Shown here: piece after piece, positions 22,901-34,900 of the stretch
Position numbering within the stretch: position 1 is the stretch's first letter
Layout: each line of letters starts with the position of its first letter
NCBI RefSeq assembly: GCF_037392515.1
Contig: NC_090290.1
Location: forward strand, 20,163,753 to 20,227,752
DNA: 64,000 bases
Reading direction: 5' to 3'
DNA from: Haliotis asinina
Taxonomy: Eukaryota > Mollusca > Gastropoda > Lepetellida > Haliotidae
The notes under the pieces: model-generated
Database searches by the model: none
What the model saw: the letters and a program-made list of their open reading frames with translations, nothing else
Told to the model about the DNA's origin: nothing
Program-made: the position numbers and the translations under genes

Positions 22901-25900
22901 GATATGTTGCGGGTATTGTTCAAAGAATCGGATGAAAGGGACAACAATATCTGAGACCCCACATCTGTATTCCTCGAGATTGCATTGATGTATTTCATGG
23001 ATATATAATAGATCACTTGTATGGTCCAGACTCGATTATTTATGTCTGCAATATGTCTGCAATACTGTTGAGTGTATTCTAAAACTAACCTCAGCCACGA
23101 TCTATTGAATAATCCTTGGAGATAGGGTTAGATATCTTCAGCAGCCCATGCTTGTCCTAACAGGCGATTAAGGTCATCGGATGGTCAGACTCGTTGATTT
23201 GGTTGACACACGTCACATCCCATTTGTGTATATCGATATTTATGATGTTGGTCACTGGACTGTCTGGTCCAGACTCGATTATTTACAGAGCGCTCCGATA
23301 TAAACAAACCAAACTCTACTGAATCATGATAACACAGACAGCGATAGATACCTCTTTATATTTCAAGGGACCTACCTCTCGCCCTCTTTCAAACGAGTGA
23401 TATCATCTTTCGTAAAAGAGCATTGAACCGTCTCCTTGGGATTCTCAGGTTCAGCGGTTTCACTGCATAGAAACTCCTCGTCCTCAGATCCTAGAGTGGG
23501 TCCGCCTAAACATTGAAAAACAAAGATTGACTTTAGGAAAAACACGATATGATACATATAATGAAACTTAACTGCACTCACACAATGCTGAATTTGTTGT
23601 CACCTCTTGCTTTGTTGCAAACGATTCAGTATCGCCATATACGCCTCCCTATTGTGTAGAGCTAGCTCTTTCATTCCACATGTGTGTAAGACAGGATTAC
23701 AACCCGATTTAAAGGAATATTGTTTTCATTAGAAAAATCATATCTCAACAAATCTCTTCAGACCGGTAATTTTCTGGCGTTGATATTACATGATGTAAAA
23801 TGAGTATGATACCCACAAAAATGTTGATTGTTTAGTTGTCACGGCGAGATCAATTCCCCAAACAATCAAATTTTCTTATGTGAACTTCAATAATGCTTGA
23901 ATACTGCTAGATGCGTATTAAAATCACACGGAAATGACACCATATTACAAACCTACTGCTCCCAAGCCAAGCAACCCATTATGTCTAACAAATCGTGTAT
24001 GGAATTACTAACTCAGCTTGAAATAGGCTCTGGCAATCCCCGTCTTGGCATCACTGATGTAGGAAGGTGGATATGGTAGATCTGGACCTTTAAACATAGC
24101 ACTGGTCGTTACGTTCAGCATGTTGAGTTGTTGGCGATTTGTCCACACTTTGACCTCCTCTGTCTTGTCCGTGGCATCGGCTATGAATCCGAAGATCTCT
24201 CTCTTTGTGTGACCTTCATATCCCCAGTACGAAAACTGTGCCCTCATCTGTGTGACCTCCGGAGTTTGGTTTTCATCCACTGTTAAGTCAAATGGGACAA
24301 ATGGCATAATGTGTTACCAGTTTACCAGTGATTAAAACAAAGCGGTGTGTAAAGCGATGGTGAGAGTCATGATTGCTTGTAACTACACAAATTCAGATAA
24401 AACAAAGAGTTAACACAGTTGCCACAATCTTAAGTATCTCTGGTATCAAATATGACACCCACACCAAATCATTAATTCTTAGAAAGTGAGTGAGTTTAGT
24501 TTTACGCTGCACACAACGATATTCCAGCCATATGACGGCGGTCTGTACATAATCGAATCTGGACCTGACAATCCGGTGATCAACAGTACGAGCATCGATC
24601 TGCGCAATTGGGAACCCATTGCATGTGTCAACCAAGTCAGCGAGCCTGACCAGCCGATCATGTTAGTCGCGTCTTACAATAAGCATAGTCGCTTTTATAG
24701 CAAGCATAGGTTGCTGAAGGCCTATTCTACCCCGGACCTTCACAGTCTTAGTAGTATAATAATTCATATTCATCTGACTATGGTGTGTTAATGATAAGAG
24801 GTTGAGCGTGTTCGCATGAGCGTCTCCTGCCGCACCTATAGCGGCCATTTTAAATCAGAAACAGAGTCAATCGTTCAAGTAAGCAAACACAGGCACAGCT
24901 GGTAAAGTCAAAATATCAAACTAACACTCGTCGCTGTTCAGTAAACCCGAGTTCAGTCAAACTGCATAAGGAGTCATGAAATTATGAGAGATTATTACTC
25001 GCCACGTGACTTTTAAATCTGCAACTCGACAACATTTAGCGATTTAAATGTTTTTGTTAAAGCAGCAGCAGTTTCATCCAGTTAGTTATATAGAGGGGGA
25101 AAGGCTCACTACTTACGGTGTTTACAATATTGATCACTGAAGTCACGCATGCAGTTGCACACCACACTCCCACCATTGCCTTGACAGTCTCCTGGGTAAC
25201 AGGGCCGTTCATGGTTACACTCGTCTGAAAACACCAACAGTTGATGACACCGTCTGCCATTAATGGAATGGTGAAAAGTGAAGATATGTGCATTTACAAA
25301 CAGTTACTTAATATTAACACTGAATAATAATATCATAAATTTTGTTTCACATATGTCACTACGCCAGTGGCACCCGTGGCGAGCCACCTCCTCTTGGTGG
25401 GTGCTGGGTAACGCGAAGAGCTCGTGAACACCCCCGTTGTGGATCCGGGGGCATATTTGGTCCACCAACCCGTTTGCCGTGGGTTGCGGCCTTGTGTCGG
25501 TGGAGGATGCGGGTTGAGGGCACTGGGGGCCTGTGACCGCGTTCCCTTTGCACAACACACCCCTTCGACCCTGACTTCACCTAGACAGGAGGATGAATGG
25601 GCCCGGTTCAACCTATTGGCTGGTAATGCCGAGCCCCGTGCATAGATTAGAAATATATTTATCATTGCACAAGTATGATTGGGAATTGATGTAATTTGCT
25701 CTTGCTTTTATTGTCTAAAACATGTTTGATTTTGAACTATGTTGTTTTGAACTTTACCTAGAGTCTTATACCCAGAGGCCAATCTGTTGCATTAATTATT
25801 CATAATTTTTCTACTGGAGAATATCATCCGGGTATCCTTGGTGCTGCAAGTTGGAGACCCACTTGTTTTTAGCATTGTCCTTGTGATACTCCGTGGTGGA

Positions 25901-28900
25901 TGGGGAGTTCGGATGATGAACCATATGACACCAACCATGGCTTATGAACCACACCCCCTAACTCCTTTAAAAAACGAAAACACAAAACGTCCACTTGAAA
26001 TTGATCCTGTTGATACTGACCACAGACCGTCTCTAGCGATTGAGTATTGGTCACGTATCCTTGTTATTGAGACTCCGGACAAGTCACCATTAAAGCTGAA
26101 CCCTTTCGCAGTATCTAAGGGTATTCAAGGTATTGCTGGGGATGTTAAGAACATTAGACGCTTACGTTCGGGTGCGCTGCTAGTTGAGTGTGGCAAGAAA
26201 CGACAAGCAACCAATCTGATGAGAATTAAATCTTTTGTAGGCATTCCGGTCACGGTCTCTGCTCACAAGACCTTGAACACTAGTAAAGGTATCATCAGAG
26301 ATCGTGATCGATTGTTTGCTGATATGTCCGAACTTGACACAGCATCAGAAATGAAAGATCAAGGTGTGCTGTATGTAAAGCGCTTTTCAACCCGAAAAAA
26401 GAATGAAACATTCCAAACGAATACCTATCTGTTTTCCTTTTCATCGCCAAACGCTCCCAAATCAGTGAAGGCAGGTTATTGCAACACCCAAGTTGAAACC
26501 TACATTCCCAACCCACTCAGGTGTTTTAAATGCCAGAAATATGTAACCACCTGCACATTTTATGTCGTGTGTGCTCAGTGTAGTGAGAAGACACACACAA
26601 CAGAAGATTTTTACAAATGCACCAACTGCTCAGGCGAACATTCATCTTCCTCGAAACAGTGTCCAACTTGGAAAGAGCAAATGACGATTAACAGAATAAA
26701 GTTTACCCAAAATATCTCTTTTTCTGAGGCAAAGAACCTGGTGAAGAGATCTGACCTTCCAGAAAGTTATGGTACAGTAGCAAAATCATCATCCGAATCC
26801 AGCTCTAAAATAATATCATCCCAGACTGAGGAATCACTTCCTAGTACATCAAAGTCTTCTGATCATAAATCATCTTCACAGTCACGCTCCGAGTCTCATT
26901 CAACAGCTGACAGACAACAAATTGTTAAAACTAAACTCAAACCTAAGTCTGATGCTTCAAAACAACAAAGTGGCAGAGCCCCCAAAGAGTCACAGAATAG
27001 ATTCAGTTGTTCAAGAAATATGGATCTCTTGAAGACATGGACGTATCTGTAAATGTCCATTCCAGGGCACATAGCTTGTCGCCCTCCAAAAACGGGCAAG
27101 GTAGATCCCCAATAAATCCCCCCAAAAGATAATTTATTCCAATAATATTGTATAGTGGAACTGTAGAGGATTGAGGACTAATTTACATGAATTACAGCTA
27201 TTTGTCCAAGATTTTACACCTTTTGCGATCTGTTTGCAGCAGACTTATTAAAACCAGACAGATACTTTGGACCTTCGTCATTACAAAGCATGTCATTGCC
27301 TTTCACCTCCAGGCCACGGGCGGATCTTCCATTCTAGTCAAAGAGAACATTATCCATAGCCCCGTTTCACTTAATACTAATCTGCAGGCCGTTGCAGTAC
27401 GACTAACTTTGCACGTTGCGTTTACATTTTGCTTCTCTATATCTCTCCGCCTTTGACGTTTCACAAAACTGATCTTCAAGCTCTGTGTGACCAACTCCCG
27501 AAGCCCTGTATTATAATGGGAGATCTGAATGGGCACAACCCACTCTGGGGAAGTGTAACAACAAACGCTCAAGGTAAATTACTGGAGGACTTTTGTTCTG
27601 ATAATGATTTATGTATTCATAATGATGGTTCCAACACATATTTACACCCTGGTACAGGAACTTATTCTGCTCTTGACTTATCACTCACCAATTCAGAACT
27701 ACTAAATAAATTCGAATGGTCAGTCCACGATGACCTCTGTGGAAGTGACCATTTCCCTACTATACTAAAACCTGTAACTCCATCTGATGTTCCTCCGTCA
27801 TCACGGCAGAATATCCAAAAGGCTAACTGGGCTTTATATGAAACACTGTGTGCTGCACAATTTAAACCTGAACTTTTTATTGACGTTCCTGATGCTATTA
27901 AATGTTGTTTTTTTTCTGATGAATTGAATCCCATAGTTGATGAGTGCATACCCAGGTCCTCTGCAGTTCCACAAATAAGAAAACCATGGTTCACTGATGA
28001 ATGCAAACAATCTAGGAAGGCAAGGAAGTACCAAAAAGAACAAGAAGGGAAAACTGTTAACTTCAGTTCTGATAATGGGGAAGACTGTAATGTACTATTT
28101 TCTATTCATGAGCTCTATACCACCCTTGACCAAACCCACGATACTGCTGCAGGTGTTGATAACATACATTATCAACACCTGTAGAACTTACCAGAATCCT
28201 GTCTTCAAACTCTGTTGACTATTTTTGATGATATTTGAACATCAGGTAACTTTCTTCCTTTATGGCGGGGCGCTATATTAGTACCAATGCCTAAGCCTGG
28301 ACGTGATCATACGGATCCGTCAAATTATTTACCGATTTCACTAACTAGCTGTGTTTGTAAAACCATGGAACGCATTATAAATAATCGACTTGTTTGGTAC
28401 TTGGAAACAAATAACCTTATGAGATATACAATGTGGTTTCCGTAAAAACAGAAGTACTCTTGATCACTTAGTGCGTTTAGAATCATTTGTTAAAACCGCT
28501 TTAATCAATAAACAACACGCTGTATCTGTCTTTTTTTATCTTGAGAAGGCATACGATACCTTTGCATTGTCAGAGATTTACATGACTTCGGCTTGCGTGG
28601 TTGTTTCCCTAAATTTGTAGCCAACCTTCTAAATGACAGACAGTTTCAGGTCTGCGTGTGTTCTACCCTGTCTGATCATTCCAGTCAGCATCAGGGTTTT
28701 CCACGAGGCATTATTTTGTCTGTCACTCTTTTTAGTATAAAGATCAACAGTTTATCTAAAGACAAAACGATTTAATAAATGGATCGTTATTTGTAGATGA
28801 TCTCAATATTTCTTGTCGTGGGAAAATATGCCTACTACTGAACAGCAACTACAGTTGTGTTAAACAAGGTTAATAAATGGTGTCTTGAAAACGGCTTAAA

Positions 28901-31900
28901 ATTTTCTAAATCAAAATCCAACTGTATACATTTCTGTCGTAAATACAAACCTCATAAAGACTCAGAACTATTTCTAAGTGGTACCTCAATCAAAGTTGTC
29001 AAGGAGGCCAAGTTCTTGGGACTTATTTTCGACATTTGAGCTTTTTGCCCCATATTAAATCCCTTAAAGCCAAATGCCTGAAGGCACTCGATTTATTAAA
29101 GGTTGTTTTTAATTCAAAATGGGGAGGGGATCAAACTACCCTTCTTCACTTATATAGATCACTGGTGCGATCTAAATTTGATTACGGCACCATAGTGTGT
29201 GGTGGAGCTTGTCAAAGCAACCTAAAACTACTTGATTCTGTGCACCACCAAGGCCTAAGACTTTGTCTTGGTTCTATTAGAACCTCTCCTATTGATGTCG
29301 AAGCTGGTGAACCTTCTCTCAAACAACAATACATTACAAAATTAGCTTTTAATGAGCCTGGCACCCGTGGCGAGCCACCTCCTCGTGGTGGGTGCTGGGT
29401 AACGCGAAGAGCTCGCCGACACCCCTGGTGAGGACCCAGGGGATATTTGGTCCACCAACCCGTTTGCCGTGGGTTGCGGCCTTGTGTCGGTGGAGGACGG
29501 GAGTCTGGGGGTTGAGGGCACTGGGGGCCTGTGACCGCGTTCTCTTTGCTCAACACACACCCTTCGACCCTTACTTCACCTAGATGGGAGGTTGAATGGG
29601 CCCTGTTCAACCAATCGGCTGGTCACGCCATGCCCTGTGCGTAGAACTATTTTTTGCACAGTTAATCAATAGGGTATTGGTGTCTTTGATATCTGTTATA
29701 CAAAATATTTTCAAATCATTCCTGATCTTATATTGCCAGTCCTATGCCAGAAGACGGTGGCTCACGGGCCAATCTGGTAATGTCAACCTGAATTCTGAAT
29801 TTGGTATGCCTCCAATTACCTGTTTAGGGCTGAACCAGCCTGACTGTGCTGTTTGGTAGGCAAATATGGCTATTCACGTTGTATTTGCTGGAGTATACCA
29901 CTCTTGTAGCCCTGGTGTTGTAGATGGTTGCCTCTGCAACATCGTCCTTGTTGACACTGGATGGCAGCTGGGGGTCAAGGGTGGTGAATATTATTCACAC
30001 GCCATGTTTCAAAACCCCAATCCTGGTTCATTGAGGGCAAGTACACATCGCTATGTAGAATCTTTATCCTCTGATAAAGAAGTTTATTCAGATGTAGCTA
30101 ATGCTTGGCCAAAGTATATTGTTATCTCTTCTTTTGACGGAACCCACTAAAACTTAATCCTTTCGCTGTGTCCAAAGGCATTCAAAGTGTATGTGGAGAG
30201 GTGAAAAATGTCACTGTTCTCCGAAGTGGTTCACTGCTTGTTGAATGTGCACGGAGGCAACTGTCTGTCAATTTGCAATTTGTTAACACCAAGGTTGTTG
30301 TCTCGGTGCACAAGTCACTCAATTCATGTATAGGAATAGCGCGGGACTATGCAAAGTGTCTGTCTGACATGACAGAAAATGAAATCTCAGCTGCTTTAAA
30401 AAGTCAAGGTGTTACATCTGTAAAACGGTTCACTAGGAAACAGGATGACACTATTGTCAAAACACACACATACCTCCTTACATTTGCCTTGTCCTCTTTG
30501 CCCAGATCTATAAAGGCCGGGTATTATAACATTGCTGTGGACGTTTATATACCAACACCACTGAGATGTTTTAAATGCCAAAGATTTGGTCATGGTACCA
30601 AGACTTGCAATCACAAGGTTATCAGTGTCTGTTGCAGCGGGGCGCATGAGAACTCTGACTGCAATAATGAAATCAAGTGTGCTAACTGTCACGGACAGCA
30701 CTTAGCATCATCCAAATCATGTCCCAGTTTTGAAACCCAATCTAAAATCCTCAAAATTAAGTACACAAACAATATCTCTTTCAGTGAAGCAAGAAAATTA
30801 GTTTCCACTGTAACTCAGTCTACTGTTTCTACTTACTGCGCTGCAGTTTCTTTAACTCAGCAAACTCAAGTTTCACCTGTTGTCACAAGACAATCAGTCT
30901 CATGTCAAACACATTTGTCTATGGTGACAGATAAGCAGATCAGCCTTGTTACATTTATCTCATCTCCAACTTTGCAGAAATGTTCTGATTCTGGCATTGA
31001 CCTGGAAAATATATCTCCTTCCCGTTCTCTTTCTGCTCCCCCTTGGCAATTGGCTAGGGGACAGGTCGATTTAACTTTAACTATTTTTAAGACAACAGAA
31101 ACAAATGACCTACAATATAAACAATAAACAAGAATTTAATCAATTAAAAAATAGATACTGCAATTACAAATCCTTATTCACAGATGGGTCCAAAGACGGT
31201 GGCGCAGTTGCTTGTGCCACTGCCATTGGATCCAGCACAATATCTTCTAGATTACCACAGAACAGTTCTATATTTACTGCAGAAGCTAACGCCATATTAA
31301 CGGCTCTTACATATATTGAAAAACACCCTAAACAAAAAACAGTATATAATCTATCCAGACTCTTCTTGCCTTCATGCTATTAAACACATTTCTTGTAAAC
31401 ATCCACTTTTAATAGAAATTATCGAATTGTATAATGGTCTTGCTACTGGCCAATACGACATCGTCTTTTGTAGGTTACCCAGCCACGTAGGCATTTCTGG
31501 GAACACACTGGCTGACCTTGCTGCCAAGGCAGCACTCAGCAAATCTGTGACACCATTTCTTATTCCCTACACTGATTATAAAGCTACCATTAGATCTTAC
31601 ATCCGTGATCTGATGCAGAAGAAGTGGGACACTCAGGTAGGTATCAACAAATTACATGAAATAAAACCCTATGTCGGTTACACTTACTTGCGTTCTCAGT
31701 CCAGGTTTGAAGAGGTCATCATGCGACGATGTCGCATTGACCACACCAGATATACCCATAACTACCTTTGAAAGATGAGGATCCTCCGTTCGGCATCCCT
31801 TGTAATGACAAGGCTTGACTGTTTTGAATACTCCATCACAAGGGATGCCTATTTTAAATCACGAACTATGAAGGATCTTTTTAATGATATAAGTTCTCAT

Positions 31901-34900
31901 TTAATTATTGGATTTTTAAAAGAATTGGATTTGTTGACTGATTTGTAAATAGATCAATATTTTATGATTGGAACTTTAAATTAATAACTCAGTTTGTTAG
32001 TGGCTGTACCCTCAAGGGAGGTTGAAGTACCGTAAAATTATTGTCCTCCTGAGAGGGGTACGTAAGTCCCGAAACATTTGAAGTAAAACTTAATCTTCCA
32101 CACTTCAAATTTAATCTTCCATTTTTTTGTAGCTGTAGTATTTCTGTCATTTTACTTCGTGGCTAAACTTGCATACAATCGCCAATAGCTGAAGGGAGGG
32201 TGTAAATCAAACTAGGGATCATGCAGGTAGCTAAGGTACTGTAAGACCCCATGGCCCCTAGTATGGTGATCTACCTTCAGTTGTTGGTGATCAATAGCCA
32301 ATTTTTACGTGGTATTGTCTAACATAGTTTTCTGCTTTCAAAGATACATTCTAGCTAGTTTTACCTCTATTTTGTGATACTCTAGTTATTTTACAGTCCG
32401 TCGATAACTGGTTCTTTAATTACTTACTTTTGTGTGCATCTACAACATTTCCCGTCACTATTGGCTGCAATATTGCCGATGTGACGTTAAATTGTAACTC
32501 ACTCACTCACTTTAATGAGCCTAATCCTGCATTTACTTATGTCTTTAATCCCCTTCATGAGGATTTGTATAGCCAAAGGTCTTCTCTTGTATCGCTTCTG
32601 GGCTCAGAATTAAGCAATTTCTTGCTGCTTCGGGCACTGAGCTGGAAAATATAGCTCTTTCCCGACTTCTTTCTTCTCCTCCTTGACAATTAGTTAGGCC
32701 ACAAGTTGAGTTAACATTAACTACATTTAAAAATCAGAACCGAATGAATTACAATACAAACAGAAGTATAATCAATTGAAACAGATATAACAATTATGAA
32801 TCGTTATTTACAGATTGCTCCAAGGACGGTGGCGCAGTGGTTTGTACCACTATCATTGGATCGAGAACAATATCTTCTAGATTACCAGACAATAGTTCTA
32901 TTTTCATAGCAGAAGCTACCGCCATATCAACAGCTCTTAAATATATTCATGGACACATTTAAGGGAACGCATGAAATAGCTGTGACTTTTAATCTTTGAA
33001 TCAGTAAGAGAAAAGTTCATATAGATAAAAAGGCTTATGTCAAGTGATGAAAATCAATATTGGGTGTGTCCCCCATGTCTCTGGAGAACTGCTTGGCATC
33101 GTCGTGGCATGTTGCGAATGAGTGTACGGATGGTACCAATCGGAATTCTACGCCATTCTTCCTGGAGAGCCATGAAAGGTTCATCCAAATTGTTGGGTTG
33201 AACAGGTCTGTCCCGAACATTGCGGCCAAGAACATCCCAAAGATGTTTGATGGGGTTAAGGTCAGGACTTGTAGCCGGCCATTGCAACACCCGGACACCT
33301 GCAGCCCTCAGCCTGTCCCGACAAACATGAGCGATGTGAGGGCGGGCATTGTCATGCTAGCACTCGAACATTCGAAATGCTGTGCGCGTAAAGGGGATCA
33401 CAATCGGGTTCAAGATCTCGACACGATATCGTACACCTGTTACCCTGCCATCAGCACGCACAAGTTCTCTTTTGTGGTTAAAGGGAAACCCGTCCCACAC
33501 CATAACAGAGCCCCCTCCATAACGATCATGCTGTTTGATGGTGCAGGCACTGTGGCGTTCCCCAACGCGTCTCCAAACTCGAATTCGACCGTCATTATGG
33601 TCTAGTGTGTACCTGCTCTCATCACTAAACATGGTGTTTCTCCATGGATGTACGGTTCTTCCTCCATGGTTCCGTGCCCACTGAAGTCTCAAGCGCTTGT
33701 GTTGTTCAGTCATGTTGATTCCAACCAATGGAAGGCGGCTTTTTAGACCAGCCGATTTAAGACGATTACACACTGTATGTGAACAAATTCTGACGTTTGC
33801 TCTTCGCCTGAATTCCGTATTGATTTTGGAGGAGGATTTGGACCTGTCTTGCAGAGCAATAAGGCGTAGGGTCCGGTCATCCCGTGTGGTGGTTTTCTTT
33901 TTCCGTCCCCGACCACGCCTCATTTTGACATCACCAGTCGCTCTATAGAGATTCCAAAGTGTGGATATCACGCTAATAGACTAGTGAAAAGTTGAAAAGT
34001 TATTGCAACCGGTCGTAATGAGCTTTCACCATTAACCATGTCAGTTGCCTCCCATTTCTGTGCCAAAGTTAAGTACTGTCTCGCCATGTTAACAATGTTT
34101 TTAACCGTTGTGTTTGACAGTGCACATACATGTAACGTGTAAATCTAAGTTCATGGAACGTCAGGAGCATGTAGTGCACGTGCATGGAAAGCATTATGGT
34201 GAGTTTGAGTGAACTGCTCTTCACGAAAACGATAATACACGGCGCTGAAGTTGGTAAACAGAAATTTTGAATTGGTCTAAGAAACATGCGTTCCCTTAAT
34301 TTTTCCATGAGTATATATTCAAAGACACCCTAAACATAAACAATATATAATCTATTCAGGTTCTCTTTCTTGCCTTCAGGCTATAAAAGATCTTTCTTGC
34401 AAACATCCACTTTTAAATGATATTATTGAATTGTATAATGTTGTTCCTACTGGCCAGTACGGCATCTTCTTTTGTTGGTTACCCAGTCACGTGGGCATTT
34501 CTGGTACCATGATGGCTGATCTTGCTGCCAAGGCAGCACTCAACAAATCTGTGACACATTTTCATATTCCATACACTGATTACAAAGCGAGCATGAAAAC
34601 CTACATGTGTGATCTGATGCAGAAAAAGTGGGACACCCAAGTAGGTGTAAATAAATTACATGAAATAAAACCGTATATCGGTTACACCTACTTGGGCTGT
34701 CAGTCCAGATTTGAAGAGGTTATTTTACAACGATGTCGTATTGGCCATACAAGATACACTCATGTATACCTGTTGAAAGGTGAGGATCCTCCGTTTGAAA
34801 TCCCTTGTGATGAGATAGTCAAGGCCAAGCATATTTTGCTTGACTAGGTTGAATTGTCCATCACAAGGGATAAGTATTTTACAGTTAGAACAATCAAATT

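Larger units (their letters stand above)
29360..32510 (+). mobile_element. Non-LTR retrotransposon copy 3, nested, internally deleted
   Basis: 3,151 bases bounded by 12-bp target-site duplications. Order: ribozyme-like start, GC-rich module (about 280 bases shared by all three copies), ORF1, then directly the RT-RNase H connector and RNase H of ORF2, then a 3' UTR ending gccgatgtgacgttaaattgtaactcactcactcac. The endonuclease and RT are missing, so this copy must have been mobilised in trans or deleted later. Confidence 0.9.

Noticed and set aside
25333..25665. Several proline/arginine-rich frames over the GC-rich 5' modules (also 29212-29610)
   Set aside because: The module is shared at nucleotide level among the copies but frames are not conserved. 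Better explained as 5' UTR with an RNA structure.
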